64,000 bases of DNA from the NCBI RefSeq assembly GCF_003710985.1, contig NZ_RHHT01000003.1, forward strand, positions 170,312-234,311, in the 5' to 3' direction. The translations under genes and the position numbers were made by a program. Of this stretch, positions 27,301 to 36,115 are shown in pieces. Within the stretch, counting starts at the first letter, position 1; each line of letters opens with the position of its first letter. Source of the stretch: Brevibacillus panacihumi (lineage in GTDB: Bacteria; Bacillota; Bacilli; Brevibacillales; Brevibacillaceae). The notes under the pieces are model-generated. The model did no database searches, had not been told where the DNA came from, and saw only the letters and a program-made list of their open reading frames with translations.

Positions 27301-28170
27301 CTACGAAAACATCCCGATAAAGCGCTTGGCTGCCTTGGACAAATGGCGTCCCGACTGCCAGACGACAGCGGCAGCGGACTGAATCGAGGTTCCGCTAATC
27401 TCGATCCCGCGTATCTGTTCGTTGCGGTGGGTCTCCCAGGCCGAGCGCGGAACAATGGAGCAGCCGACTTGTGCCGCCACCAGATTGACTGTCAGGGAGA
27501 TGTCGGGGCACTCGCAGATGACGTGCGGAGCTGCTCCCAGCCGCTCGAACTCCTTGACGAGCAGATCGTAAATGCCCAAGCCCGGCGTGCTCGGCATGAT
27601 CAAGGGCAGCGCGGCGATTTCGCTCATGTGGATCTGGTCAGCCGTTGCATAGGAGGTGGCGTTAGGAACGATCAAGACAAACGGTTCTTCCTCCATGGGA
27701 ATCGTCGTGCAGTTCGGGAGGGAGTGGGGGAGCCTGACGACAGCGACCTCGATCACTCTTCGCTCCAGCCACTGTGTCAGAAGCTGGGTATCCCCCTTCC
27801 ACACCTTGTAGGCGATCAACGGGTATTTTTGCTGAAACAGCCGGATTTGTTCAGGCAGGAAATAGGCAGACAGGGCGCTCACACCGATGGAGAGGGTGCC
27901 GCGGATGCCTTCGCCCGTCTCTTTCACTTCGGCGATGGCTTCCTCCATCTGATGGACGATGTTGATCGCCTGCTTGTACAAGGAGTGGCCTGCTTCGGTC
28001 AGCTCGATGCGTTTTCCCGAGCGCTCCACGAGAGGAGTCCCCAGTTCTTCCTCCATCTGCTTCAGCTGTTGGCTGAGCGGCGGCTGAGCCATGTTCAGGC
28101 GCTTGGCGGCTGCCGTGATCTGTCCCTCCTCGGCGATGGCAATAAAATAGCGCAGTTGGCGAATATCCAC
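27301..28170 (-). CDS. LysR family transcriptional regulator
   Basis: This regulator of about 289 residues has the LysR N-terminal helix-turn-helix, DIRQLRYFIAIAEEGQITAAAKRLNMAQPPLSQQLKQMEEELGTPLVERSGKRIELTEAG. The C-terminal periplasmic-binding-like effector domain begins near residue 90 (GTLSIGVSALSAYFLPEQIRLF). The GTG at 28170 is chosen because AAAGGAG lies 9 bases upstream and the family begins here; a farther ATG would run into the operator region. It is divergent from the NCS2 permease gene and probably controls it. Its stop lies one base from the stop of the convergent DUF523 gene. Confidence 0.9.
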   Translation of the reverse strand: MDIRQLRYFIAIAEEGQITAAAKRLNMAQPPLSQQLKQMEEELGTPLVERSGKRIELTEAGHSLYKQAINIVHQMEEAIAEVKETGEGIRGTLSIGVSALSAYFLPEQIRLFQQKYPLIAYKVWKGDTQLLTQWLERRVIEVAVVRLPHSLPNCTTIPMEEEPFVLIVPNATSYATADQIHMSEIAALPLIMPSTPGLGIYDLLVKEFERLGAAPHVICECPDISLTVNLVAAQVGCSIVPRSAWETHRNEQIRGIEISGTSIQSAAAVVWQSGRHLSKAAKRFIGMFS

Positions 28171-28195
28171 GATGCAGTTCTCCTTTCCAATAACC

Positions 28196-28280
28196 ATATG
28201 AAAATGATATGAAAGATAGATGTAACGGATATTTTTCATATTGATAAGGCTATGATAGCATAGTTCCGAAGCTTCATATG
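28196..28280. promoter_or_regulatory. Cluster of ATATGAAA / TTTCATAT motifs between lysR and NCS2 permease
   Basis: The intergenic region carries ATATGAAA at 28196-28203 and again at 28208-28215, its inverse TTTCATAT at 28234-28241, and TTCATAT at 28273-28279. The spaced dyads are a plausible set of LysR operator sites controlling the divergent pair. This is inferred from position and repetition. Confidence 0.5.
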
Positions 28281-28303
28281 GAAAAGAAAGAAGGGAACAA
28301 CCT

Positions 28304-29596
28304 GTGCGTACGTGGCTAGAAAAAGTCTTTCACTTACGCGCTTGCGACACGACGTTTCGACGGGAGCTCATGGCCGGAGGAGTCGGCTTTATCACCGTTG
28401 TCTACATCATTGCCGTAAACGCATCGATTCTTGAGGACGCAGGAATACCGCTTGCTGCGGGGATTCTGGCAACAGTCCTGACTGCCTTTGTGGGCGCGAT
28501 CCTGATGGCATTTTGGGCCAATGCCCCGATTATTTTGGTGCCCGGAATGGGGATTAACGCGCTCTTTACCTATACGTTATGTCATTCGATGGGGCTCAGC
28601 TGGCAAGAGGCGCTGGCGGCTGTTCTCGTCTCGGGTCTGATCTTTAGCGCCATTGCCTTTACACGAGCAGCACAGCTTATCTCCAATGCGATACCGGCTT
28701 CGCTGAAGGAAGCCATAACAGTCGGGATCGGATTGTTCCTGACGTTCATCGGGCTGCAAAAAGGCGGATTGATTGTCACCAATCCTACAACTATCGTGGC
28801 GTTGGGAGACTTGTCCAGCCCGGCTGTAATCGTGACGATTGTGACGTTGATTATTACGCTGATCCTGTTTGTCCGCAATGTTCCGGGCAATTTTTTAATC
28901 GGGATTGGGGCAGGGACGGGTCTGGGAATCCTGCTCGGGGTAGTGGAGCCGGGATCAGGAGGCTCGTTTTCCCTGGCGGAGTACGGAGAGGTATTCGCTG
29001 GCTTCTCCTTCGCCGGGATCGGGAACCTGACGTTCTGGATCGCGACTTTTTCGCTGGCCATGGTGATCGTGTTTGAAAATATCGGCTTGATTCACGGCTA
29101 TACCACAATGATTGAAAAGCCCCAGAAATTTCGCCGCTCATTGCAAGCGAACGCTGTATCTGCTGCTCTCTCCGGTGTGATGGGAACCAGCCCGACGGTT
29201 GCGACCGCTGAGAGCGCTGCGCTGATTGCCGCAGGCGGGAGGACAGGCATGGCGCCACTGGTGACGGGAGCCTTGCTGCTGCTGTCGCTTGGGCTCTTGC
29301 CGGTGGTTCGACTGATTCCTGACGGAGCGATTGCGCCTGTGCTGATCATTATCGGTGCGCTGATGCTGCAAAATGTGGAGAAGATCAACCTGAAGGATTT
29401 CAGCGAGGGCTTCCCTGCGTTTTTGATCATTGCGATCATTCCTTTGTCCTACAGCATTGTGGATGGCATCGCGTTCGGCTTCGTTGCGTATCCGCTGCTG
29501 AAGCTGGCTTTGGGGAAAAGACGGGAAGTGCCAGCCCTGTTGTACGTGATCGCCGGCTTGTTTTTATTGAATTTGATCCTGCCTGTGCTGGCTTGA
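28304..29596 (+). CDS. NCS2 family purine permease (adenine/guanine/hypoxanthine type)
   Basis: This 430-residue membrane transporter of the AzgA/PbuG branch imports purine bases, probably with protons. Typical features are an N-terminal FHLRACDTTFRRELMAGGVGFITVVYIIAVNASIL, the NAPIILVPGMGINALFTYT loop, SLKEAITVGIGLFLTFIGLQ, and the substrate-site motif MGTSPTVATAESAALIAAGGRTG near residue 290. About 12 membrane helices are expected. The GTG start follows AAGAAGGGAA. The divergent LysR regulator is its probable controller. Which base is carried cannot be read from the sequence. Confidence 0.9.
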   Translation: MRTWLEKVFHLRACDTTFRRELMAGGVGFITVVYIIAVNASILEDAGIPLAAGILATVLTAFVGAILMAFWANAPIILVPGMGINALFTYTLCHSMGLSWQEALAAVLVSGLIFSAIAFTRAAQLISNAIPASLKEAITVGIGLFLTFIGLQKGGLIVTNPTTIVALGDLSSPAVIVTIVTLIITLILFVRNVPGNFLIGIGAGTGLGILLGVVEPGSGGSFSLAEYGEVFAGFSFAGIGNLTFWIATFSLAMVIVFENIGLIHGYTTMIEKPQKFRRSLQANAVSAALSGVMGTSPTVATAESAALIAAGGRTGMAPLVTGALLLLSLGLLPVVRLIPDGAIAPVLIIIGALMLQNVEKINLKDFSEGFPAFLIIAIIPLSYSIVDGIAFGFVAYPLLKLALGKRREVPALLYVIAGLFLLNLILPVLA

Positions 29597-29608
29597 CGGG
29601 AGGAGCCT

Positions 29609-29710
29609 TTGCGGACCCTTGGGGAAATCGGCTTGGATTGTTTTGAGTACAAAGATCCGCAGGAGATGAGGAAGAGGATCAGTGCGATTTTGGGAACGAA
29701 AGCAGAGTAA
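29609..29710 (+). CDS. Possible 33-residue small protein downstream of the purine permease
   Basis: A TTG codon at 29609, 6-7 bases after GGGAGGAG, opens a frame of 33 residues: RTLGEIGLDCFEYKDPQEMR..., ending TAA just before the 29713 terminator. It fills most of the gap between the permease stop and the terminator and sits within the same transcript. No family is recognised. It could be a genuine small protein, a remnant of a longer gene, or chance. Confidence 0.35.
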   Translation: MRTLGEIGLDCFEYKDPQEMRKRISAILGTKAE

Positions 29711-29712
29711 AG

Positions 29713-29758
29713 AAGACCGTCTGTGCAAGGGGAGGATTCCTCGTACAGACGGTCTTTT
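29713..29758. terminator. Bidirectional terminator between NCS2 permease and gntR
   Basis: A 12-bp stem (AAGACCGTCTGT / ACAGACGGTCTT) is followed by T residues on the plus strand and flanked by A/T bases serving the minus strand. It separates the permease unit from the convergent GntR gene ending at 29759. Confidence 0.88.
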
Positions 29759-30727
29759 TCATGAGTGAAGGGAGGCTCGAACATCCTGGAGCAGAGACAG
29801 GCTGCTTTGCTCCAGGACCATCGGATACAGCCTGGTTTTTTCTGGCGCCAATTGTTGCACTTGTTCATAGACAGCGGCAGAGGCGTAGAGGTAATCGGCG
29901 GAATGGATGAGTTGTTGCAGCAGGTCCGTTTGCCCGATGCCGACGGGAATGCTGTTCATATGATCGATGCCGGCCTCGGCCACTTTTCGCAGCATCCATT
30001 CACCGCCGTTTTTCCCGAGACAGACGAAGGCCACAGTGCTTTGCGGGTTAAGGCGGGCGATTTGCAGGAGCGCAGCGGGTTCAAGTGTTGCGCCAATGGT
30101 CAAGACTGATTTATCGATCTGTGCGGCCAGGGTTTTGACCTCATCTGCATGATTGAGCGTCGAGATGATCCCGTCCGCCTCTTTCATAGCCTCCAAAACG
30201 GATGATTCCGGATCGTCCAGAAAGGCCACACGCAGTTGTATGCCAAAGAGTCGCTCCACCTCTTGGCGATAAAAAAGATGGTCATGTCCTTTGCACTCGA
30301 CCAGCAACCAGACGGGTTCATGCTTTGATTGCAGGGAAAACAACTGACGATAGGCAAAGCAGGCCAAAAGCAGTTCGTCGAGCGGCAGTCCGCGGTCGCT
30401 CGCCTCTGTCAGCAGATGGCGCGCTTGCTCATAAAGCGGTTGCTGGCGGATGCGAAAGGCTGTGACTTGCTGATTCGAGGCAACGGCCGTTCCGCGCCCT
30501 TTTTGCATGAGGACAAGCCCTTCATCACGAAGCTGGGTATAGACGGCATTGACCGTATTGCGGTTAACCTGTAGTTGCTCTGCAAGTTGTCCGGCAGGGG
30601 GGAGAGAATCTCCCGGCTGAAGCATGCCAAGCCCGATCAGCATTTTGAGCTGATCCTTGATCTGGACATGGATCGGTAATGGAAAATCAGCACTGATCCG
30701 GATCGGGGCAGATGCGCTATGTTTCAT
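29759..30727 (-). CDS. GntR family transcriptional regulator with a large effector domain
   Basis: This 322-residue regulator has an N-terminal GntR winged helix, PLPIHVQIKDQLKMLIGLGMLQPGDSLPPAGQLAEQLQVNRNTVNAVYTQLRDEGLVLMQKGRGTAVA (about residues 16-82). The C-terminal half of about 230 residues is mixed alpha/beta (LLVECKGHDHLFYRQEVERLFG, DGIISTLNHADEVKTL). It is too long for a YtrA-type regulator and not obviously an aminotransferase domain; a periplasmic-binding-like effector fold is possible. It is divergent from the HPP protein gene across 144 bases, so that gene is a candidate target. Confidence 0.85.
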   Translation of the reverse strand: MKHSASAPIRISADFPLPIHVQIKDQLKMLIGLGMLQPGDSLPPAGQLAEQLQVNRNTVNAVYTQLRDEGLVLMQKGRGTAVASNQQVTAFRIRQQPLYEQARHLLTEASDRGLPLDELLLACFAYRQLFSLQSKHEPVWLLVECKGHDHLFYRQEVERLFGIQLRVAFLDDPESSVLEAMKEADGIISTLNHADEVKTLAAQIDKSVLTIGATLEPAALLQIARLNPQSTVAFVCLGKNGGEWMLRKVAEAGIDHMNSIPVGIGQTDLLQQLIHSADYLYASAAVYEQVQQLAPEKTRLYPMVLEQSSLSLLQDVRASLHS

Positions 30728-30871
30728 GTCAATCGCCTCTTGTTCGAAGGTTTTGCCCTCATTGTACTAAATGCCTAGGTAACTGGCTATGTGCTTTTTT
30801 CGTTTCTTCTGTAGGATGGCTTACAGAAGGAGGGGGAAAATGGCGCTACGATAGGTCCGGGAGGGGGAGTT

Positions 30872-31402
30872 ATGATGCAATGGTCAGGTTTGCAGACGTA
30901 TGTAAAAAAGATGAGCGGCACAGGAAAAAGGTCGCCGTTGAAGGTATCGGGCTCAGTCGCGCTTTTTGCGGGGGCAGGGGGCATGTTGACGATTGGGCTT
31001 CTGGGTTTACTGACGGAAATGACAACCGTTCTCTGGCTGATGGCGCCGTTTGGGGCGAGCTGCGTCCTCGCTTTTGTGTTATGGGACGCACCGTTGTCAC
31101 AGCCGCGCAATATTATCGGAGGGCATTTTATCTCCAGCCTGGTGGGGATTCTGCTTTATCAGCTAGGCGGGAATTCGATATGGCTGGTTGCCTTGGGGGT
31201 TGGGCTTGCGATTGCTTTGATGCATGTGACCAAAACCACACATCCTCCTGCTGGGGCGGATCCTATCGTAGTCATGGTGGCGGGCTGCGGGTGGGACTAT
31301 CTTTTCAGCCCTGTATTGATTGGGGCGGTAGCAGTGGTAGGAGTAGCAATCGTATTCAATAATCTGCATAAGGCTCGGCATTATCCGGTATTTTGGTACT
31401 GA
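30872..31402 (+). CDS. HPP family integral membrane protein
   Basis: This 176-residue membrane protein with four to five helices carries the family signature TKTTHPPAGADPIV near residue 120, the conserved His-Pro-Pro of the HPP family. The preceding part is PFGASCVLAFVLWDAPLSQPRNIIGGHFISSLVG, also typical. Some HPP proteins have been linked to nitrite transport, but no nitrogen genes are nearby. The first of two adjacent ATG codons follows GGGAGGGGGAG. The divergent GntR gene may regulate it. Confidence 0.88.
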   Translation: MMQWSGLQTYVKKMSGTGKRSPLKVSGSVALFAGAGGMLTIGLLGLLTEMTTVLWLMAPFGASCVLAFVLWDAPLSQPRNIIGGHFISSLVGILLYQLGGNSIWLVALGVGLAIALMHVTKTTHPPAGADPIVVMVAGCGWDYLFSPVLIGAVAVVGVAIVFNNLHKARHYPVFWY

Positions 31403-31414
31403 GGGAGCCAGCAA

Positions 31415-31465
31415 AACAGGCGTAAGTTATCGCAGCGAGGAGGCGGAACGGACGTCTGTTTTTTT
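31415..31465 (+). terminator. Possible terminator after the HPP gene
   Basis: AACAGGCGT can pair with ACGTCTGTT (one G-U pair) across a 28-base loop, followed immediately by a further run of T residues. The loop is large, so confidence is moderate. Confidence 0.5.
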
Positions 31466-31586
31466 ACGTTTTTCTACCGTTTCAGCCTGTGTCGATTGTC
31501 AGGAAATACGCTGAGAGGGATTGACAAATAAAATGAAATGAATAAATGTATAGATAACTAGATAATTGTTGAAAAGGGTGGTCGGC

Positions 31587-32222
31587 TTGCAAGAGCATCG
31601 TTCGGCCTTGAAAAACGCGGAAGTGATCGTAGTTCCGAGGCAAAGCTTGTTTCAGACACCTGAGGTCCACCGATCAGGTGTGTATGTCATCATGAAGGGA
31701 ATTTTGCGTTTCTATCGGCTCAAGGAAGATGGCAAAATGTTTACGGTGGAATTATTGGGGGAAGGGGATGTATTTGGTCATGTTGACAGCCTGTCATTCG
31801 GAACCACCCGCGGCATCTATATAGAGGCACTGCAAGATACAATCTTGAAGATTTGGGGCAGCAGTGATCACGCCAGCAATGATTTCCAGCATTCTCCATT
31901 CGTTTTGCGGCAGATGCTTGCACGGATGGCTGAACGTCTGGAAAATTTGGAGCAGCGCATGGAGAGCCTTGCTCTCGATTCGGTGAGAGAGCGAGTATTG
32001 CTGTTGCTGGTGCAAATGTGCAGCCGTTTTGGTTATCAAGAAGGAACATACTGGCGATTGTCGATTCCATTGAGTCATCAGGAAATTGCCAATATGGTCG
32101 GTTCCAGTCGGGAGACAGTATCGGCCACGCTCAGCCAGTTGGCAAAGGAAAAGCTTCTGCTTGCATCACGTTTATCCATCCGCTTGCACAGTTCCGTCAT
32201 GGCGCCAGCACATCGCCACTAA
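31587..32222 (+). CDS. Crp/Fnr family transcriptional regulator
   Basis: This regulator of about 211 residues has an N-terminal cyclic-nucleotide-binding-like beta-roll (GVYVIMKGILRFYRLKEDGKMFTVELLGEGDVFGHVDSLSF), a dimerisation helix (LRQMLARMAERLENLEQRMESLAL) and a C-terminal winged helix (IPLSHQEIANMVGSSRETVSATLSQLAKEKLL). There is no cysteine cluster for an iron-sulfur sensor. The TTG at 31587 follows AAAGGGTGG; an upstream in-frame TTG at 31566 is less likely. A TTGACA -35-like hexamer lies at 31521. The neighbouring ferritin-like gene is a possible target. Confidence 0.88.
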   Translation: MQEHRSALKNAEVIVVPRQSLFQTPEVHRSGVYVIMKGILRFYRLKEDGKMFTVELLGEGDVFGHVDSLSFGTTRGIYIEALQDTILKIWGSSDHASNDFQHSPFVLRQMLARMAERLENLEQRMESLALDSVRERVLLLLVQMCSRFGYQEGTYWRLSIPLSHQEIANMVGSSRETVSATLSQLAKEKLLLASRLSIRLHSSVMAPAHRH

Positions 32223-32297
32223 TATGCCGAGGATAGGCTCAAAAAGCCTCTCGGGCGCATATCCTATGACGGAAAAAGAGCAAAGGAGAAACTGAGA

Positions 32298-32810
32298 ATG
32301 TCTATGAACCCAGTATGGTACCCTCCCTTTGCATACGTAGGCTATGATCCTTACGCGTATCCGAATCCGTATCTGCCTGTAGCGGAAACACAGGATGAAG
32401 AAGGCATGCAGCTTATCCTGCGACTGATCCAGGAATCGATCGCAGATGAGCGGCATGACGAGTTGTTTTACGACTACTTGCTGAGTGTGGCTCCAAGCGA
32501 TCAGGACAAACAAGTCATTACAAGCATCCGGGATGACGAACGAAAGCATAATCGCTGGTTCCGTCAAATCTACACGGAGTTGACTGGCCAACGCCCACCT
32601 GAGATGCCGGAGAGGGAAGCATTTCAACAGCCGCAGAGTTATCTGGACGGGATCGAAAAAGCGTTGATGGGAGAATTGAAGGCGTTTGAAAAGTACCGGA
32701 TCATTTATCTCAACATCCCCGAACAGTACCGCGATACGATTTTTGTAATCATGACGGATGAGATGAAGCATGCCAGCTACTACAATTGGCTGTATGCGAA
32801 AAACAAGTAG
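32298..32810 (+). CDS. Ferritin-like diiron protein
   Basis: This 170-residue protein starts with a Tyr/Pro-rich segment (NPVWYPPFAYVGYDPYAYPNPYLPV). A four-helix ferritin-like domain follows with repeated iron-ligand motifs: QESIADERHDELFYDYL, SIRDDERKHNRWFRQIY, ALMGELKAFEKYR and MTDEMKHASYYNWLY. The Y/P-rich head is reminiscent of spore-coat-associated ferritin-like proteins of Bacillales. The ATG follows AAAGGAGAAACTGAGA. The 75-base gap before it folds into nested arms (AGGATA/TATCCT and AGGCT/AGCCT), perhaps a leader hairpin. Its activity is unknown. Confidence 0.75.
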   Translation: MSMNPVWYPPFAYVGYDPYAYPNPYLPVAETQDEEGMQLILRLIQESIADERHDELFYDYLLSVAPSDQDKQVITSIRDDERKHNRWFRQIYTELTGQRPPEMPEREAFQQPQSYLDGIEKALMGELKAFEKYRIIYLNIPEQYRDTIFVIMTDEMKHASYYNWLYAKNK

Positions 32811-32846
32811 GGAGTTTCAAGATAGCCTTTTCCATGTAACGGACGT

Positions 32847-32875
32847 ACCCCTGTGCCTGCGCACCGGGGTTTTTT
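32847..32875 (+). terminator. Terminator of the ferritin-like gene
   Basis: ACCCC and GGGGT close a GC-rich stem with an inner GTGC/GCAC helix, followed by six T residues. Confidence 0.9.
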
Positions 32876-32929
32876 CATGCCGATGAAAAGCATCGTGTGA
32901 AAGAGTTTGCCAAGGAAAGGGAAAAACCG

Positions 32930-32994
32930 TAGAATGACAGCATGCCCGCATCAGGGGTGCAGATTCTACAGCTTTTGTGAGCTAAGCCAGGAGG
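32930..32994 (+). promoter_or_regulatory. Structured leader of the queuosine-precursor transporter gene
   Basis: The leader has an outer stem TAGAAT (32930-32935) with ATTCTA (32963-32968), an inner GCA/TGC and CCC/GGG stem, and then AGCT/AGCT around a short loop just before AGGAGG (32989-32994). Such a fold beside the ribosome site of a queuosine-precursor transporter suggests a translational riboswitch for preQ1. It does not match my recollection of the known preQ1 class I or II consensus, so this is only a candidate. Confidence 0.35.
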
Positions 32995-33006
32995 CCGTTT
33001 TACCCG

Positions 33007-33687
33007 ATGTACAATTTATCGCTCGGAGTGCTGTTTGCACTCGTCAACTTTGGACTATTTCTTCTTTGCTACCGCATGTTTGGCCGAATGGGTCTCTATG
33101 CGTGGGTCGGGGTGGCTACCGTTCTCGCCAACATCCAGGTCGTGAAGACCATTGAAATGTTTGGACTCGTGATGACGCTTGGCAATACGATCTATGCGTC
33201 GATTTACCTGACAAGCGATCTTCTCAATGAAAAATACGGTGAGAAGGCAGCGAAAAAAGCCGTCTGGTTCGGTTTTTTCACCCTGATCGCAACGACGATC
33301 ATCATGCAGCTGGTCATTCTTTTTGACCCTACGGAGACAGATATAGCCCAGCCGTCGCTGGAAGCCTTGTTCGGATTGATGCCGCAGCTGGCCTTGGGCA
33401 GCTTGTGCGCCTATCTGCTCAGCCAATTCGTCGACGTGAAAATCTACACCTGGCTGAAGAAAAAATGCCCGCACCCCAATCAATTGTGGATTCGCAACAA
33501 CGGCAGCACCATGATCAGCCAGTTGCTCGATTCCCTGACGTTTTGTACCATCGCCTTTTGGGGACTCTATCCCTTCGGCGTCTGGGCCGAGATTCTTTTG
33601 ACCACCTACCTGATCAAATTCGTCGTCTCTGCCGCGTCTACGCCAGTGCTGTATATTGCTAGGAGCATGAAGGTCCCGGAGGAATGA
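33007..33687 (+). CDS. Queuosine precursor transporter (YhhQ/QPTR family)
   Basis: This 226-residue membrane protein has about six helices and belongs to the VUT/YhhQ family that imports queuine, preQ0 or preQ1 for tRNA modification. Typical segments are VVKTIEMFGLVMTLGNTIYASIYLTSDLLNEKYGEKAAKKAVWFGF near residues 40-85, then VDVKIYTWLKKKCPHPNQLWIRNNGSTMISQLLDSLTFCTIAFWG. The NN-STMISQLLDS motif is diagnostic. The ATG follows AGGAGG by 12 bases. A folded leader precedes it and a strong terminator follows. Confidence 0.9.
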   Translation: MYNLSLGVLFALVNFGLFLLCYRMFGRMGLYAWVGVATVLANIQVVKTIEMFGLVMTLGNTIYASIYLTSDLLNEKYGEKAAKKAVWFGFFTLIATTIIMQLVILFDPTETDIAQPSLEALFGLMPQLALGSLCAYLLSQFVDVKIYTWLKKKCPHPNQLWIRNNGSTMISQLLDSLTFCTIAFWGLYPFGVWAEILLTTYLIKFVVSAASTPVLYIARSMKVPEE

Positions 33688-33691
33688 AAAA

Positions 33692-33756
33692 GAGGGGGTT
33701 CCCAGGTTGAATTGCTACCTGAGGAACTCCCTCGTTTATTATTATTATTTTTTCCT
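33692..33756 (+). terminator. Terminator of the queuosine transporter gene
   Basis: A long stem pairs GAGGG, GTTCC and CAGGT (33692-33706) with ACCTG, GGAAC and CCCTC (33717-33733), with two small mismatches. It is followed by a long T/A-rich tract. Confidence 0.85.
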
Positions 33757-33774
33757 GTAACACGCTGGCGACTG

Positions 33775-33970
33775 GGAGAAGAAGATTTCCGGACGAGCTC
33801 ATTGCGGAGTCCGACCCAGCGGAGCGGCGAGTGGCGGGCAAAAGAATCGCAACCCTGCATCACTTCGAAGCGTCCGCTGCTTTTGCGATTCCCCGTCACT
33901 CGCTGCGCAGTGGACAGTCCCCGCCCCTTGCGGACGCAGAACGGAGCGGAGACCGGAAATCTTCTTCTCC
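33775..33970. repeat. Large GC-rich inverted-repeat element with perfect 18-bp ends
   Basis: The ends are a perfect 18-bp inverted repeat: GGAGAAGAAGATTTCCGG at 33775-33792 and its complement at 33953-33970, 160 bases apart. Inside, further arms match: the GCGGCGAGTGGCGGG region (33825-33838) pairs with CCCGTCACTCGCTGC (33892-33905) allowing G-U pairs, and AATCGCAA (33845-33852) pairs with TTGCGATT (33883-33890). No coding frame is convincing. The 338-base gap 33688-34025 otherwise contains only the upstream terminator. It could be a MITE-like element, a repeated extragenic palindrome or a structured RNA. No second copy was seen in this window. Confidence 0.7.
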
Positions 33971-34025
33971 TCCCCCAAGCCCCATTCCTAGCGCTTTTCA
34001 CTAACCAGCCAGCGGGTTGCAGGAA

Positions 34026-35012
<987 letters not shown>

Positions 35013-35064
35013 CTAGATCATGCTCCTTTCATTTTTCCACGCTTGATTGCTTGCAAATGAACGC

Positions 35065-35370
35065 AAAAAAGGTCCATCCGCCCTGGACAGGGACGAATGA
35101 ACCGTGGTGCCACCCTTTTTATTTTGCACATGACAAAAACATGCGCAAAATCACTTTGTTCCGTACCCGAGATCGATACGGTGTCCGCTGGTAACGTACG
35201 GACGTTACGCCAAAGCCTACGCGCCGCTTTTTGTAAAAAGGCGGGTTCGGTTTGGAGCTCGGAAGCCCATTCAACATTCACTCGACGCTGATTCGCACCA
35301 CCCATCAGCTCTCTGAAGCCTCGTCAAATGCCTACTCTTCTTCCTCATCGCTGTGCAATCTTCCTTTGAT
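35065..35370 (-). promoter_or_regulatory. T-box riboswitch leader of trpS (Trp specifier)
   Basis: On the minus strand the canonical T-box AGGGTGGCACCACGGTTC is the complement of 35099-35116. The overlapping terminator (complement of 35065-35103) pairs GGTTCATTCGTCC with GGGCGGATGGACC, using G-U pairs, and ends in six T. The Stem I region holds AGAGAGC and GGGTGGTGCGA motifs. The specifier loop has GAA-TGG-GCTTCC, with TGG as the complement of 35267-35269, encoding Trp as expected for trpS. Uncharged tRNA-Trp would pair with both and favour antitermination. Confidence 0.93.
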
Positions 35371-35375
35371 CGATT

Positions 35376-35404
35376 ATTCTACAGAGTCATTCTCAAAAAA
35401 GCAA
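35376..35404 (-). promoter_or_regulatory. Promoter of the trpS T-box transcript
   Basis: The minus strand shows -35 TTGCTT (complement of 35399-35404) and -10 TAGAAT (complement of 35376-35381), separated by exactly 17 bp and placed just before the T-box leader. Confidence 0.7.
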
Positions 35405-35437
35405 GTGCCTCTTGTGTAAAAACATTGGAAGGTGCTA

Positions 35438-35473
35438 AACTAACTTGTAAGTTATATAACTTGTGAGTTAGTT
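35438..35473. promoter_or_regulatory. Palindromic TetR operator upstream of the second tetR
   Basis: A 36-bp palindrome centred between 35455 and 35456 matches in 15 of 18 base pairs; arms begin AACTAACT and end AGTTAGTT. Each half has an ACT-N4-AGT unit; the right one is ACTTGTGAGT, identical to that of the operator at 10226-10255 and at the same offset from the centre. It lies 14 bases before the ATG of the TetR gene it probably controls. Confidence 0.78.
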
Positions 35474-35487
35474 TTGAGGTGAATGCC

Positions 35488-36072
35488 ATGAACAGAGCGA
35501 GAACGGAAAAAGGGGAGCAAAGCCGTAAGCGTCTTTTGGAAGCGGCAGCAGAGGAGTTCGCGAACAATGGCTACGACCGTACGCGGGTCAGCGATATTGT
35601 GAAGCGGGCTGGCCTGACCCAAGCAGCCTTTTATCTCTACTTTCCCAGCAAGGAAGCTGTCTACGGAGAGCTTCGGGATGCATTTTTCACGGAGTTGCGG
35701 GTGCTGGCGGATGCCGGCAGGCAGGTGACGCCGCTCCCCAAGGAGATGACCGTGCCGAAAATCAGGGAGAATCTCCTTGGACTCTTCCGGTTTTTTGGCG
35801 CAAGTCCCAGGCTGACGCAGGTGTTTCTGGCTGCCGCGCAGGAAGGGGAGCTATTGCATCGGCAAATGGCGAAGCTCGTAGCGGAAAATCTGCGCACCAA
35901 CCAGAATGCCGGACATGTGCGCCCGGAGCTGTCGCCAGAAGTCGCTTCCGAAGCCATGGTAGCGGTCTTGTATCGGCTGACAGAGCGTTTTTTGCTGACG
36001 GGAGAGATGACGGCAGAGGAATTGGCAGACCATGCCACAGCACTGCTGGCAAGCGGCATCGTTTCGCCGTAA
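35488..36072 (+). CDS. TetR family transcriptional regulator (paralogue of the 9584-10204 gene)
   Basis: This regulator of about 194 residues has the TetR helix-turn-helix RKRLLEAAAEEFANNGYDRTRVSDIVKRAGLTQAAFYLYFPSKEAVYGEL at about residues 12-60. The recognition segment VSDIVKRAGLTQ-x-x-FYLYFPSKEA is the same as in the TetR protein at 9584-10204. The ATG at 35488 has GAGGTG 6 bases upstream and is preferred over the GTG at 35479. It is followed by an HXXEE-domain membrane protein gene after 43 bases, presumably in the same operon. Autorepression through the 35438-35473 palindrome is inferred. Confidence 0.9.
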   Translation: MNRARTEKGEQSRKRLLEAAAEEFANNGYDRTRVSDIVKRAGLTQAAFYLYFPSKEAVYGELRDAFFTELRVLADAGRQVTPLPKEMTVPKIRENLLGLFRFFGASPRLTQVFLAAAQEGELLHRQMAKLVAENLRTNQNAGHVRPELSPEVASEAMVAVLYRLTERFLLTGEMTAEELADHATALLASGIVSP

Positions 36073-36115
36073 CGTTCCACACATCCCAAGAATCGATAGA
36101 AAGGGGAAAGCAAGC

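Noticed and set aside
32934..33155. Small Cys-rich frame (starting TACPHQGCRFYSFC) before and overlapping the queuosine transporter gene
   Set aside because: It has a plausible ribosome site, but most of it runs out of frame through the transporter coding region and looks like a shadow. The region is better explained as a structured leader.
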